From an uncultured Alphaproteobacteria bacterium (GTDB lineage: Bacteria; Pseudomonadota; Alphaproteobacteria; Pelagibacterales; Pelagibacteraceae), in NCBI GenBank assembly GCA_903869725.1, contig CAIQAD010000023.1, forward strand, positions 1 through 44,720: 44,720 bases of DNA, in the 5' to 3' direction. The translations under genes were made by a program, and so were the position numbers. Positions 17,748 through 26,975 of this stretch are shown here, in pieces (positions within the stretch are counted from its first letter, which is position 1; every line of letters begins with the position of its first letter). A model generated the notes under the pieces. The model was not told the origin of the DNA, made no database searches, and worked only from the letters and a program-made list of their open reading frames with translations.

Positions 17748-19373
17748 ATGTTTAGTTTCCTAGATAAAGAAAATCTTTATGTTGGATCAAAGTTCAGTCG
17801 TTGGCTAGTACCACCGGCAGCACTTGCGATCCACATGTGTATTGGTATGTCTTACGGACTATCAGTATTTTGGTTGCCGCTTTCTAAAGCATATTCAGTT
17901 TCTAAGGGTTTACCCGAAGCTGTAAAGTGTGCTGCTGGAAGTGGTTTTTTTGACCAATTAACAGTTACAAATTGCGACTGGAGCATTACTACGCTCGTTA
18001 CAATATTTCAGTGCGGAATTGTATTCCTTGGTCTTTCTGCTGCTCTTTGGGGCGGTTGGCTAGAAAGAGCTGGTGCAAGAAAAGCTGGAGTTGTTGCAGC
18101 ATTTTGTTGGGGCGGTGGATTATTAATTTCTGCATACGGTGTTCATGTACATCAATTCTGGATTATGTTTTTAGGATCTGGTGTGATCGGTGGAATTGGA
18201 CTTGGATTAGGTTACATCTCTCCAGTGTCTACTCTTATTAAGTGGTTCCCTGACAGACGTGGAATGGCTACTGGTATGGCAATCGCAGGATTTGGTGGAG
18301 GTGCCATGATCGGATCTCCTCTTGCTGCATTATTGATGAAAAAATTTGCAACTGCAACAGATGTTGGTGTTGAATCAACATTTATCGTTATGGGAATTGC
18401 ATACTTCATATTTATGTTGATAGGTGCTTTTTCATATCGTCTTCCTGCTTCTGACTGGAAACCTGCAGGTTGGACTCCATCAGCTAAACAAACAAGTAAT
18501 GCAATGATCACAAAAGGAAGCGTGCACGTTAGCAAAGTTTGGGGTATTCCTCAGTTTTGGCTAGTGTGGGTGGTTCTTTGTATGAACGTTAGCGCTGGTA
18601 TCGGTGTATTAGCTATGGCCTCACCAATGTTGCAAGAAGTGTTTGCTGGTAATTTAATTGGTGCTGCGGGTGTAAAATTTAATGATCTTAGTAAAGACCA
18701 ATTAACAGCTATTGCAGGTGTTGCTGCAGGATTTGCTGCCTTAATAAGTTTTTCTAATATTATTGGTCGATTTATTTGGGCTAGTTCGTCTGACTATTTA
18801 GGTCGTAAAGTTACCTATTGCATCTTTTTTATATTAGGTGGAATATTATACTTTAGCGCACCAAGTTCGGCTGCTGCTCTTAATTTACCATTATTTGTTG
18901 GAGCATTCTGTATCATTTTAACGATGTACGGAGGCGGTTTTGCTACTGTTCCTGCTTACCTTGCAGATTTATTTGGTACGCAAATGGTTGGAGCGATACA
19001 TGGAAGATTATTAACAGCTTGGTCTACAGCTGGAATTTTAGGACCAATCGTTATCACTTGGATGAGAGATTACCAACTTGGTTTAGGAATTCCTAAAGCT
19101 CAGGTTTATAATCAAACAATGTATATCTTAGTTGGTATGCTTGCGATTGGTTTAGTTTGTAATCTTTTAGTAACTCCAGTTAATCGTAAATTCTTCATGA
19201 CAGAGTCTGAACTTTCTGCAGAGAAAAAATTAGCGCATGAAAAAGGCGCTTCTGCGCGTTCATCTGACGAGACAGGTTTACTTAGATTAATTATTATGTG
19301 GGCTATTGTAGGTATTCCATTAGGTTGGGGTGCTTACAGAACTTACCTAAGTGCTTTAAAATTATTTGGATAA
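17748..19373 (+). CDS. OFA-type MFS transporter (oxalate/formate antiporter family)
   Basis: Twelve-span major facilitator of the oxalate:formate antiporter family (541 residues). The N-terminus carries the family motif RWLVPPAALAIHMCIGMSYG and SVFWLPLSKAY. IGGIGLGLGYISPVSTLIKWFPDRRGMATG is the OFA block around helix 4-5, and a long insert near residues 40-65 contains two cysteines. A strong Shine-Dalgarno (AAAGGGGGA, 17733-17741) stands 6 bases before the ATG at 17748, so I use this rather than the TTG three bases earlier. A TTGACT at 17689 may be its -35. Substrate is probably formate or another small carboxylate, judged from the adjacent dehydrogenase; no oxalate-degrading enzymes are visible. 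A strong terminator follows. Confidence 0.92.
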   Translation: MFSFLDKENLYVGSKFSRWLVPPAALAIHMCIGMSYGLSVFWLPLSKAYSVSKGLPEAVKCAAGSGFFDQLTVTNCDWSITTLVTIFQCGIVFLGLSAALWGGWLERAGARKAGVVAAFCWGGGLLISAYGVHVHQFWIMFLGSGVIGGIGLGLGYISPVSTLIKWFPDRRGMATGMAIAGFGGGAMIGSPLAALLMKKFATATDVGVESTFIVMGIAYFIFMLIGAFSYRLPASDWKPAGWTPSAKQTSNAMITKGSVHVSKVWGIPQFWLVWVVLCMNVSAGIGVLAMASPMLQEVFAGNLIGAAGVKFNDLSKDQLTAIAGVAAGFAALISFSNIIGRFIWASSSDYLGRKVTYCIFFILGGILYFSAPSSAAALNLPLFVGAFCIILTMYGGGFATVPAYLADLFGTQMVGAIHGRLLTAWSTAGILGPIVITWMRDYQLGLGIPKAQVYNQTMYILVGMLAIGLVCNLLVTPVNRKFFMTESELSAEKKLAHEKGASARSSDETGLLRLIIMWAIVGIPLGWGAYRTYLSALKLFG

Positions 19374-19391
19374 TTAGATTTATCTAAACTC

Positions 19392-19429
19392 AAAAACCCG
19401 CATTCAGATTTCTGGATGCGGGTTTTTTT
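19392..19429 (+). terminator. strong Rho-independent terminator after the OFA carrier gene
   Basis: AAAAACCCGCAT (19392-19403) pairs with ATGCGGGTTTTTTT (19416-19429), and an inner CAG/CTG extends the stem around an ATTT loop. A T run follows directly. The mirror-image A run at the left would also let it work on the other strand. It is the clearest terminator in the window, 18 bases after the stop codon. Confidence 0.92.
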
Positions 19430-19643
19430 ATTTATACGACATTCCTACTCTTTCAATTAAGTCTAAAATTGATTATAAACAAACACCTATGAATCTGCTT
19501 CCATCATTCGTTAATATAATATTTTTTATAATACTAGCTTTAGCTATTGCCTCTTCTTAGTTTTTAAAAATTTTTACTTTTTAAAACCTTGCTTTAACTT
19601 TAATAGGTTCTTTATTTGTGTTAACTTAAATTAACTATTACTT
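19430..19643. other. spacer between the formate block and the PAP2 gene
   Basis: AT-rich spacer. It contains a 23-codon hydrophobic reading frame (19489-19560) without a convincing ribosome binding site, and T- and A-rich runs near 19560-19580. No repeat or RNA gene is visible. The promoter of the PAP2 gene presumably lies here. Confidence 0.4.
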
Positions 19644-20372
19644 ATGAAAAAAATATATTCATCTTTTTTAACTACTTTAGTTGCTATCACTCTTCTTACT
19701 GTAAATTGTTTTTCAGAGGAAAATAATAGGCTTTATGTAAATATTAATAATTACAGTAATCCTGACGTAATACTGCCTCAACCACCTGCAGTAGATTCAA
19801 TTGAACACAAAGTAGAGCTTCAAACTATCAAAAATTCAATGGCGCAATTGACAGAAGAGCAGAAAACATTAGCTGCAAAAGACGCTCAAAATTTATCTGT
19901 TAGTTTTTATGCTGATGTTTTGCCTGGTTTTGAGATTGAAAAACTGCCTGTTACTAAAACTTTATTTGAAAGTGTAAAATTTAATGAAAATATGATGAAA
20001 AATATTGCTAAAGATTATTATAAACGTCCTCGTCCCTACCAAGAGGATCCTTCAATTAAAGTTTGTGTTCCACCTGTTAAAGATGACTACTCAAGAAGCT
20101 ATCCAAGTGGTCATACGGCTTTTGCATACTCAACCGGTATTGTGCTAGCTCATTTGATGCCTGACAAAGCTAAAGTTATAATGGACAGAGCTAAACTATA
20201 TGGAAATAATAGAATTTATTGTGGAGCCCACTGGCCTTCTGATGTTTCTTCAGGTCAGGCAATAGGTTCGTTGGTAGCGCAAGAACTACTTACAAATACT
20301 CATTTCAAAGACTTGTTAGATAAATCAAAAGCTGAGTTAACTCAGGCTGGATTAATTAAAGCTGCAAAATAA
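19644..20372 (+). CDS. exported PAP2 / class A acid phosphatase
   Basis: Periplasmic phosphatase of the PAP2 superfamily (242 residues) that would release phosphate from phosphomonoesters. A signal peptide covers about residues 1-24. The three-part catalytic signature is complete: K123 to P131 (KDYYKRPRP), P154-S155-G156-H157 in SYPSGHTAF, and R190 to D200 (RIYCGAHWPSD, with His196 as the nucleophile candidate). The layout and SYPSGHT motif fit class A nonspecific acid phosphatases. It stands alone behind the terminator; convergent with the ParB-like gene. Substrate is unknown. Confidence 0.92.
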   Translation: MKKIYSSFLTTLVAITLLTVNCFSEENNRLYVNINNYSNPDVILPQPPAVDSIEHKVELQTIKNSMAQLTEEQKTLAAKDAQNLSVSFYADVLPGFEIEKLPVTKTLFESVKFNENMMKNIAKDYYKRPRPYQEDPSIKVCVPPVKDDYSRSYPSGHTAFAYSTGIVLAHLMPDKAKVIMDRAKLYGNNRIYCGAHWPSDVSSGQAIGSLVAQELLTNTHFKDLLDKSKAELTQAGLIKAAK

Positions 20373-20374
20373 AA

Positions 20375-20746
20375 TTATACAATTTTACAAGGAATGATGG
20401 CGTCTTCATCAAAATAATAAACGGCACACATTCTGTGATACCCATCGGCGATGATAACTTTTCTTAGATCCTGATCTCTTACAAGCAGAATTGGTGATAA
20501 AGGTTTTCCTTCTTTAATTTTTTTTCGATCTTTTTTAACGTGTGAATTCGATATTCCAAGCAGTGATAAATTTGAAGCTCTAAAGATATCTTTTGACTTA
20601 AATTCTATAGTTTTTGCAACTTTAAGTTTTTGGACTAATAATTTAGCTGCTGACGGATCAAATAATAAAGTCAAATACGATTCAGCAGCTGGATAGTTGC
20701 CATCATGTGGAGATGGCAACCATTTAATTTTTTCTGATTTAGGCAC
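20375..20746 (-). CDS. ParB-N-like domain protein, function unknown
   Basis: A 123-residue cytoplasmic protein. The C-terminal half resembles the ParB N-terminal-like (sulfiredoxin/ParB) fold: PLSPILLVRDQDLRKVIIADGYHRMCAVYYF, where ADGYHR corresponds to the family's DGxHR motif and the preceding strand-turn-strand to its substrate loop. There is no helix-turn-helix, so it is not a partition protein. It overlaps the end of the DUF1993 gene by 8 bases, so both are likely made together. I know no established function. Confidence 0.65.
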   Translation of the reverse strand: MPKSEKIKWLPSPHDGNYPAAESYLTLLFDPSAAKLLVQKLKVAKTIEFKSKDIFRASNLSLLGISNSHVKKDRKKIKEGKPLSPILLVRDQDLRKVIIADGYHRMCAVYYFDEDAIIPCKIV

Positions 20747-21272
20747 GTTTTCTAATAACCGACTGCATATATTTCATTCCAAAGAAATCTTTTTTACCAA
20801 TTTCGATGCCGTTATGACGTAAAATTGAATAGGTAGTCATAAAATGAAAAAAGAAATTTGGAATAAGCCAAGTGATTACATATTGTTCACCTTTAAATTC
20901 AAAATGTTTTCCACCACCGCTCATTTTAATGACTTTATCTTGTTCGTAATTAACATCTTCAGGTTTAATTCGATTTAAATACTTAATCGTATTTGAAATA
21001 CGTTTGTATAAATCTTGAAATGTTTTTTCTTTATCTGCAAATTTTGGAGGATTAATTCCTGACACTCGACCCATTCCATTTTTTGCCTGATCACAGGCAA
21101 TTTGTACCTGCTTTATTAAATTTAACATATCTGGAAATAATCGTCCGTGTAATAACACAGATGGATCTATTTTCTTTTGTTTTGCATGATGTTCTGCTTT
21201 TTTTAAGATATCTGACAAGTTTGTCAGCATCATTTTAAAAAGAGGAACTGAACTCTGATATAATGAAGACAT
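20739..21272 (-). CDS. DUF1993 family protein (DinB-like helical bundle)
   Basis: A 177-residue soluble protein matching DUF1993: an N-terminal SVPLFKMMLTNLSDILKKAE segment, the LLHGRLFPDMLNLIKQVQIACDQAKN block, FQDLYKRISNTIKYL, and the C-terminal PNFFFHFMTTYSILRHNGIEIGKKDF, with the histidine pattern reminiscent of DinB/YfiT metal sites. The family has no assigned function; a thiol- or metal-dependent role is only suggested by fold. First of a two-gene unit with the ParB-like protein. Confidence 0.78.
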   Translation of the reverse strand: MSSLYQSSVPLFKMMLTNLSDILKKAEHHAKQKKIDPSVLLHGRLFPDMLNLIKQVQIACDQAKNGMGRVSGINPPKFADKEKTFQDLYKRISNTIKYLNRIKPEDVNYEQDKVIKMSGGGKHFEFKGEQYVITWLIPNFFFHFMTTYSILRHNGIEIGKKDFFGMKYMQSVIRKRA

Positions 21273-21353
21273 ATTTATTTTTATTTAGTTATGTTGTTAT
21301 GTTTAAAGTGAAATTATAACACTTATTACGTTAAATATGTCTAAATATTATAT

Positions 21354-21779
21354 TTATCTTTTTGTTTTTGAAATAATTTTTTTTTGAAACTCTTTACTAA
21401 TTGGACTTAAATATAATAACGCTAAAATTGCTCCGTCAAGCGCAGTTTGTAAGCTATCGACTGTATTAATGTAAGAATCTTCAACGATCGTGCCTGAAAA
21501 AAGTAAATAAATTATAGTGAGTGTAAAATAAATTGTGAAAAAAATTCTTCCTAAACGAAAGAATTTATAAAGAAATACTAAAGTTACGTAAAAAAAAACT
21601 ACTATTAAAATAGAGCTAGCTCCTACAATAAGACTCTCAATTTTTGAGTCATTCATATGTAGAATTTGATAGGCTTTAGCTGACATATTAGACTCAAAAA
21701 ACATTACAAGAATTAAACTTGAGCTAAATAATAGAAGATCAATTAGTATAAGCCGTTTAAATATTTTTTTAAGGTCCAT
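21354..21779 (-). CDS. hypothetical four-span membrane protein
   Basis: A 141-residue protein I do not recognise. It has a basic N-terminus (DLKKIFKRL), hydrophobic segments at about 9-27, 46-70, 78-96 and 107-124, and a Lys-rich C-terminal tail. The overall look is of a small inner-membrane protein with both ends in the cytoplasm. It ends 81 bases beyond the DUF1993 start on the same strand and begins 18 bases after the aldo/keto reductase stop, so it may be co-transcribed with the latter. Confidence 0.6.
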   Translation of the reverse strand: MDLKKIFKRLILIDLLLFSSSLILVMFFESNMSAKAYQILHMNDSKIESLIVGASSILIVVFFYVTLVFLYKFFRLGRIFFTIYFTLTIIYLLFSGTIVEDSYINTVDSLQTALDGAILALLYLSPISKEFQKKIISKTKR

Positions 21780-21797
21780 ACTAAATTAATAATATTT

Positions 21798-22793
21798 TTA
21801 TCCTTTATTACTATCTAAATGTGACATCATAGGTTCAGCATATCGGTTTCCTGCTGCAATTCCATCTGGGTATGCTTCATTTAATATTCTAATTTCAGCA
21901 CTTGTTAAAGTTATGTCAATTGCCTTTAAAGAATCTGACAAAGTTGCGGTTCTTCTACTACCAATTAATGGAAAGATATCTTCACCCTTAGACATTACCC
22001 ACGCTATTGCTATCTGTGGTGCGGTTGCGTTTTTTAAATTTGCAAGTTGTTTTAATGTTTCAAGGGATGCTAAATTTTTCTTTAAATTTTCCCCCTGAAA
22101 TCTAGGGCTATATCCTCTAAAATCTTTTTTATTTAATTGTGATTGTCCCCAATGCGGATCAAATAATCCACGCGATAAAACGCCATAGGCTGTAATTGCC
22201 ACACCTAAATCTCTACACGTTTTTAAAATTGATTTTTCAATTGAGCGAGACAGTAATGAATACTCAATTTGTAAATCACAAATAGGGTGAACTTTATAAG
22301 CTCGTCTTATAGTGTCACTTCCAACTTCTGATAATCCGATGTGTTTAATAAATCCTGCATTAACCATTTCTTTAATTGCGCCAACTGTGTCTTCTATTGG
22401 AACGTTAGGATCAATTCGTGCAGGTCGATAAATATCGATATAGTCAACATTTAGTCTTTTTAACGTGTAAGCAAGTGCAGTTTTAACTGCCGCTGGTCTT
22501 CCATCAAATCCTAAAAAATTACCATTTGGATCGCGTTGCGCTCCGAACTTAACACTTAAAATAACTTTATCTCTTCGGATGTTTTGTAGAGCTTCGGCAA
22601 TGATCAGTTCGTTATGACCCATGCCATAAAAATCACCTGTATCTAATAAGTTAATTCCAGAGTCTAAAGCTAGATGAATTGTTTTAATACTTTCTAATCT
22701 GTCTGCCGGACCATAAAAATCAGACATCCCCATACAACCTAGGCCAACTATTGAAGTGTGAGGGCCTGTTTTTCCAAGATTTCTTTTTTGCAT
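21798..22793 (-). CDS. aldo/keto reductase (YajO/AKR13-like) with altered catalytic His
   Basis: NADPH-dependent oxidoreductase of the aldo/keto reductase superfamily, 331 residues, TIM-barrel. The N-terminal LGKTGPHTSIVGLGCMGMS and the catalytic D51, Y56 (LLDTGDFYG) and K82 (SVKFG) are present. The fourth member of the usual tetrad, the His of the DLYYQHR-type motif, is replaced: here the segment reads DIYRPARIDP, with Ala125 at the His position. The C-terminal PLIGSRR motif binds NADP. I recall that some homologues share the PAR variant, so this may be a subfamily trait rather than decay. Substrate unknown. Confidence 0.9.
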   Translation of the reverse strand: MQKRNLGKTGPHTSIVGLGCMGMSDFYGPADRLESIKTIHLALDSGINLLDTGDFYGMGHNELIIAEALQNIRRDKVILSVKFGAQRDPNGNFLGFDGRPAAVKTALAYTLKRLNVDYIDIYRPARIDPNVPIEDTVGAIKEMVNAGFIKHIGLSEVGSDTIRRAYKVHPICDLQIEYSLLSRSIEKSILKTCRDLGVAITAYGVLSRGLFDPHWGQSQLNKKDFRGYSPRFQGENLKKNLASLETLKQLANLKNATAPQIAIAWVMSKGEDIFPLIGSRRTATLSDSLKAIDITLTSAEIRILNEAYPDGIAAGNRYAEPMMSHLDSNKG

Positions 22794-22907
22794 ATTTAAT
22801 TAATTAAGGAAAAACCTTTTACCATGATTTATTATTTAGATACATAAGGATTTATTAAACATTTATTAAATTAACTTTATCCTATAAACATACTTTGAAT
22901 TATTAAA

Positions 22908-24005
22908 ATGATTATAGGTTCTTTAATCGAAGAAGATTTATCAGAAAAGCGTATTGCATTATCTCTTGATACGGCAAAAAAATATATCGCTAGTGGATTT
23001 TCAGTTCAAATTGAAAAGGGATTTGGAAAAAGCTCTAACATCTCTGATGAAGAGTTTCAAAAATTAGGGGTACAATTAACAACTAGAGACAATATTTTTA
23101 AATCGTCAGATATTATCATTAAAATTATCTGCCCAACCGATAATGAGATTAATTTAATTAAAGAAGGCACTATGTTAGTCGGAAGTTATTTTCCTCATTT
23201 AAATAAAGATAAAATAAATAAACTTATTAAAAAAAATATTAAATTATTTTCACTTGAGTTGTTGCCAAGAATTACAAGAGCTCAATCGATGGATATTTTA
23301 TCATCGCAAGCAAATTTAGCTGGCTATAAAGCAGTTATTGATTCAGTGTACGAATTTAATAGAGCAATTCCTATGATGATGACAGCCGCTGGCACAATAA
23401 CACCTGCTAAATTTTTTATTGTAGGCGCTGGTGTTGCTGGTCTACAGGCAATTGCAACAGCGAAACGTCTTGGAGGAGTAGTGTCAGCAACAGACGTGAG
23501 AAGCGCGTCTAAAGAACAAGTTGAAAGCTTAGGTGCAAAATTTGTATTTGTTGAGGGAGAACAAAATTTAGAAACAAGCGGCGGTTATGCAAAAGAAGTT
23601 GATGATAATTACAAAAGAAAACAAGAAGAGTTGTTAAAAAATACTATTAAAAATCAGGATATTGTTATTTGTACTGCTTTAATTCCTGGTAAAAAAGCAC
23701 CGAGAATTATAACCGAAGCAATGGTCAAATCGATGAAGAGTGGCTCAGTGGTGTGTGATCTTGCGGTCGAGCAAGGTGGAAATTCTGCATTCTCAGAGGG
23801 TGGTAAAGTTATTAACATTAACGGAGTAAAAGTGATTGGTTACAAAAATGTTCCAAGTAGAATTTCAGAAAGTGCTTCTTTATTACTTTCTAAAAACGTT
23901 CTTAATTTCTTAGAATCTATTTACGATAAAACTAATAAAAAATTAAAAATTGATGAAAACGATGAAATTATCAAAGCAGTTTATATCAATAAGGAGATAC
24001 AATAA
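22908..24005 (+). CDS. pntAA: NAD(P) transhydrogenase subunit alpha part 1 (PntAA, NAD-binding)
   Basis: Soluble NAD(H)-binding domain dI of the proton-translocating transhydrogenase, which uses the proton gradient to make NADPH from NADH. The 365-residue chain has the alanine-dehydrogenase-like fold: [24 protein letters not shown], the Rossmann loop [33 protein letters not shown] and the C-terminal [11 protein letters not shown] block. The alpha subunit is split into two genes as in Rhodospirillum rubrum; this is normal for many alphaproteobacteria. Stop and pntAB start overlap (TAATG). Confidence 0.96.
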   Translation: MIIGSLIEEDLSEKRIALSLDTAKKYIASGFSVQIEKGFGKSSNISDEEFQKLGVQLTTRDNIFKSSDIIIKIICPTDNEINLIKEGTMLVGSYFPHLNKDKINKLIKKNIKLFSLELLPRITRAQSMDILSSQANLAGYKAVIDSVYEFNRAIPMMMTAAGTITPAKFFIVGAGVAGLQAIATAKRLGGVVSATDVRSASKEQVESLGAKFVFVEGEQNLETSGGYAKEVDDNYKRKQEELLKNTIKNQDIVICTALIPGKKAPRIITEAMVKSMKSGSVVCDLAVEQGGNSAFSEGGKVININGVKVIGYKNVPSRISESASLLLSKNVLNFLESIYDKTNKKLKIDENDEIIKAVYINKEIQ

Positions 24006-24307
24006 TGGAAATTGATCCAGTAATTTTTAGATTAGCTATTTTTATTTTATCTATTTTTGTAGGGTATTACGTCGTGTGGAGCGTAACCCCTGCTCTACAT
24101 ACTCCTTTAATGTCAGTTACAAATGCCATTTCATCTGTAATTATTGTTGGAGCTCTAGTTGCAGTTGGTTTATCGCCTGTATCTCAAAATTTTATAGGAA
24201 AATTTCCAGGAATGTTAGCAATCTTGCTAGCCTCTATCAACATTTTTGGTGGTTTCTTAGTCACTCACAGAATGCTTCAAATGTATAAGAAAAATAAAAA
24301 GAAATGA
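24005..24307 (+). CDS. pntAB: NAD(P) transhydrogenase subunit alpha part 2 (PntAB, membrane)
   Basis: Short membrane subunit (100 residues) corresponding to the C-terminal part of the E. coli alpha chain. It has three hydrophobic segments (about 8-25, 38-57 and 68-90). The stretch [20 protein letters not shown] is the family signature. It overlaps pntAA by one TAATG junction and pntB by 4 bases, so the three genes form one tightly coupled operon. Confidence 0.96.
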   Translation: MEIDPVIFRLAIFILSIFVGYYVVWSVTPALHTPLMSVTNAISSVIIVGALVAVGLSPVSQNFIGKFPGMLAILLASINIFGGFLVTHRMLQMYKKNKKK

Positions 24308-25710
24308 TCTCAGCTAATCTTACAGCAATATTATATTTAGTAACTGGCATATTATTTATTATGGCGTTGAGAGGATTGTCTTCACCAGAGTCCTCAAGAA
24401 GAGGAAATTTTTTTGGAATTCTAGGAATGACGCTCGCAATCATCGTTACTCTTTTGTCGATTGGAACTGTTAGTCAGATAAAATTAAATATTTATTACAT
24501 TGTAGTTCCATTAATTATTGGAGGATTAATAGGTGGATTTATTGCTTATCGGATTGCAATGACTGCGATGCCACAATTAGTTGCTGGCTTTCATAGTTTA
24601 GTTGGATTGTCTGCTGTTTTAGTTGGAATAGTTGCATTTTATAATCCTGCTTCTTTTGGAATTGGTCAAATTGGAAATATAAAATTTTTATCTTTAATAG
24701 AAATGTCTTTAGGTGTTGCAATTGGAGCAATAACTTTTTCTGGCTCTTGTATAGCTTTCTTAAAACTACAAGGAATAATGTCAGGCTCACCTATTACTTT
24801 TAAAGGTCAGCATTATTTAAATTTAGTTATTGGAACTGTTATTGTTTTTTTAATAGTAAACTTTACTAAATTACAGTCTGTAAATTTATTTTGGGGAATT
24901 ATTATTCTTTCAACTTTAATCGGTTTTTTAATCATTATTCCAATTGGTGGTGCTGATATGCCAGTTGTTGTCTCTATGTTAAACTCTTATTCTGGTTGGG
25001 CTGCAGCGGGTATTGGTTTTACTCTGGAGAACATTGCTCTTATTATCACCGGCGCTTTAGTTGGTTCTTCTGGTGCAATTCTTTCTTACATTATGTGCAA
25101 AGGAATGAATCGATCACTGTTTAATGTTATACTTGGTGGATTTGGTGGGGACACATCTTCAGCTGTAGCAAATAAAAATACTAAACCAGTTAAACAAGGT
25201 GGAGCAGATGATGCAGTATTTTTAATGAAAAATGCTTCCTCGGTTATTATTGTTCCGGGTTATGGAATGGCCGTTGCTCAAGCTCAACATGCATTGCGTG
25301 AAATGGCTGATAAATTAAAAAAATTAGGGGTTAAAGTATCGTATGCAATTCATCCGGTTGCCGGTCGAATGCCAGGACATATGAACGTTTTATTAGCAGA
25401 AGCTAATGTTCCTTATGATGAAGTGTTTGAACTTGAAAACATTAATAATGATTTTTCTAATACTGATGTTGCGTTTGTAATAGGCGCAAATGACGTAACA
25501 AATCCTGCTGCAAAAACAGATCCAAAGAGTGCAATTTATGGAATGCCCATTCTGGACGTTGAAAAAGCAAAATCTGTGCTTTTTGTTAAGAGAGGAATGG
25601 CTTCAGGTTATGCAGGTGTTGATAATGAACTATTCTACCGAGACAATACTTTAATGCTATTTTCTGACGCTAAAAAGATGGTTGAAGAAATAGTCAAGAA
25701 CCTCGATTAA
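24304..25710 (+). CDS. pntB: NAD(P) transhydrogenase subunit beta (PntB)
   Basis: Beta chain of 468 residues: N-terminal eight to nine membrane spans (about 1-270, with the [20 protein letters not shown] signature) forming the proton channel, and a C-terminal NADP(H)-binding domain dIII from about 290. The dIII motifs are [45 protein letters not shown] and the [14 protein letters not shown] loop. Complete, with normal length. It ends 13 bases before the hydrolase gene, which may be read through from this operon. Confidence 0.97.
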   Translation: MISANLTAILYLVTGILFIMALRGLSSPESSRRGNFFGILGMTLAIIVTLLSIGTVSQIKLNIYYIVVPLIIGGLIGGFIAYRIAMTAMPQLVAGFHSLVGLSAVLVGIVAFYNPASFGIGQIGNIKFLSLIEMSLGVAIGAITFSGSCIAFLKLQGIMSGSPITFKGQHYLNLVIGTVIVFLIVNFTKLQSVNLFWGIIILSTLIGFLIIIPIGGADMPVVVSMLNSYSGWAAAGIGFTLENIALIITGALVGSSGAILSYIMCKGMNRSLFNVILGGFGGDTSSAVANKNTKPVKQGGADDAVFLMKNASSVIIVPGYGMAVAQAQHALREMADKLKKLGVKVSYAIHPVAGRMPGHMNVLLAEANVPYDEVFELENINNDFSNTDVAFVIGANDVTNPAAKTDPKSAIYGMPILDVEKAKSVLFVKRGMASGYAGVDNELFYRDNTLMLFSDAKKMVEEIVKNLD

Positions 25711-25723
25711 TTTAAATTTAGTA

Positions 25724-26461
25724 ATGAGACTACTAATAACAATTTTCATTATTAGTTTAATTTGTTTTAATGCAAAAGCTCAGGTTTTTGAGGTCTCGTA
25801 CAAAGACAAAACGCCAACTAGAACTTTATTATTGCCTGCTCAGAATCCAAAAGCAGTTGTGTTACTTTTTCCAGGCGGAGGAGGTCTGATGAATTTACAA
25901 AACGATGGATCAACATCAAATCGTCATACATTTGTAAGATCTAAAGAATTGTGGTCTAAATTTGGAATTGATGCAGTTCTAGTTGATACTCCTTATGATC
26001 TAGGAAGAGGGCCAAATAATTTAAGATTTTATCCTGAACATCAAGAAAGAATTTATAACGTAGTTAAATATTACAAAGACAAAACTAATTTACCTATTTG
26101 GTTGTTTGGACACAGTATGGGAACTGTGAGTGCTTCTGAATTTGCTAATAAAAATAGTGAGCAACAAAAAATGATTAAAGGCATTGTGCTCGCTGGAACA
26201 TACAAATCTGTTTCTTTAAATAATGATGTAACATTACCAGTTCTTGTAATTCGTCATTCATTAGATGGATGCCAAAATATACCGATGCGAACGTCAGAAG
26301 AAATTATAAAAAATAGACCAAAAGAAGTGCGTTCCCAATTAATCTTAATTGATGGTGGGATAGATAGAGGAGATGCTTGTCAGGCTGGAGGTTATCATGG
26401 GTTTAATGGAACAGAAGATCAACTTGTAAAAGATGCCGCAGAATTTATCTTAAAAAAATAA
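25724..26461 (+). CDS. exported alpha/beta hydrolase
   Basis: Secreted alpha/beta-hydrolase-fold protein of 245 residues. Residues 1-19 form a signal peptide ending in a KAQ-type junction. The oxyanion region is FPGGGGLMN (about residues 50-58), the nucleophile elbow is G129-H130-S131-M132-G133, and a late histidine in GGYHGF could complete the triad, with an Asp near 200. Substrate is unknown. It follows pntB by 13 bases and is convergent with the VOC gene. Confidence 0.82.
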   Translation: MRLLITIFIISLICFNAKAQVFEVSYKDKTPTRTLLLPAQNPKAVVLLFPGGGGLMNLQNDGSTSNRHTFVRSKELWSKFGIDAVLVDTPYDLGRGPNNLRFYPEHQERIYNVVKYYKDKTNLPIWLFGHSMGTVSASEFANKNSEQQKMIKGIVLAGTYKSVSLNNDVTLPVLVIRHSLDGCQNIPMRTSEEIIKNRPKEVRSQLILIDGGIDRGDACQAGGYHGFNGTEDQLVKDAAEFILKK

Positions 26462-26462
26462 T

Positions 26463-26948
26463 TTAACTACTTAGCGACAATAAAGAATCTAAATCTAAAG
26501 CTTTGGTAAACATTTTTAAATGACCCTCTGGATCAAATGGCCAAAGTTTTTGAGGTTTATCCCAATATAACTCAACTCCATTTTTATCAGGATCATTTAA
26601 ATACAAAGCTTCGCTAACACCATGATCAGAGGCTCCTGTCAGTTCAATATTATATTGAATAAGTCTTTTATAAATATTTGATAAGTCTTTTCTCGTTGGA
26701 TAGAGAATTGCCGTATGATAAAGCCCTGTGGTTCCTAATTCTGGTGGAGTTCCGTTCTTACTTTCCCAAGTATTAAGTCCAATATGATGATGGTAATCAC
26801 CAGCTGCAATAAATGCTACTTGATCATCCACTCTTTGCTTAATGGTAAATCCTAAAACATCACAGTAAAATTTTAAACTTAGATCAAGGTTTGCAACTTT
26901 TAGATGTACATGACCAATTTTTACATTTGCTGGAGTAATATATTTCAT
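26463..26948 (-). CDS. VOC-fold protein (catechol-2,3-dioxygenase CatE-like)
   Basis: A 161-residue protein with two vicinal-oxygen-chelate beta-alpha-beta modules. IGHVHLKVANLDLSLKFYCDVLGF opens the fold, with a metal-ligand His; TGLYHTAI gives a second His and GVELYWD the Glu ligand after DHGVSEALYLNDPDKN. The pattern matches the CatE/YfiE group, but true CatE proteins are longer (about 280 residues, two domains), so the actual substrate may differ. Lies alone, convergent with the hydrolase and divergent from an MFS gene. Confidence 0.8.
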   Translation of the reverse strand: MKYITPANVKIGHVHLKVANLDLSLKFYCDVLGFTIKQRVDDQVAFIAAGDYHHHIGLNTWESKNGTPPELGTTGLYHTAILYPTRKDLSNIYKRLIQYNIELTGASDHGVSEALYLNDPDKNGVELYWDKPQKLWPFDPEGHLKMFTKALDLDSLLSLSS

Positions 26949-26975
26949 AAAATCTATTATAATTTATATTATTTC

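Noticed and set aside
19489-19560. A 23-codon hydrophobic reading frame after the OFA terminator
   Set aside because: It has no ribosome binding site, lies in AT-rich spacer where such frames arise by chance, and matches nothing I know.
22908-24307. Transhydrogenase alpha subunit split into two genes, looking like a broken pntA
   Set aside because: The division into PntAA and PntAB is the normal arrangement in Rhodospirillum and many alphaproteobacteria; both parts are intact and overlap cleanly.
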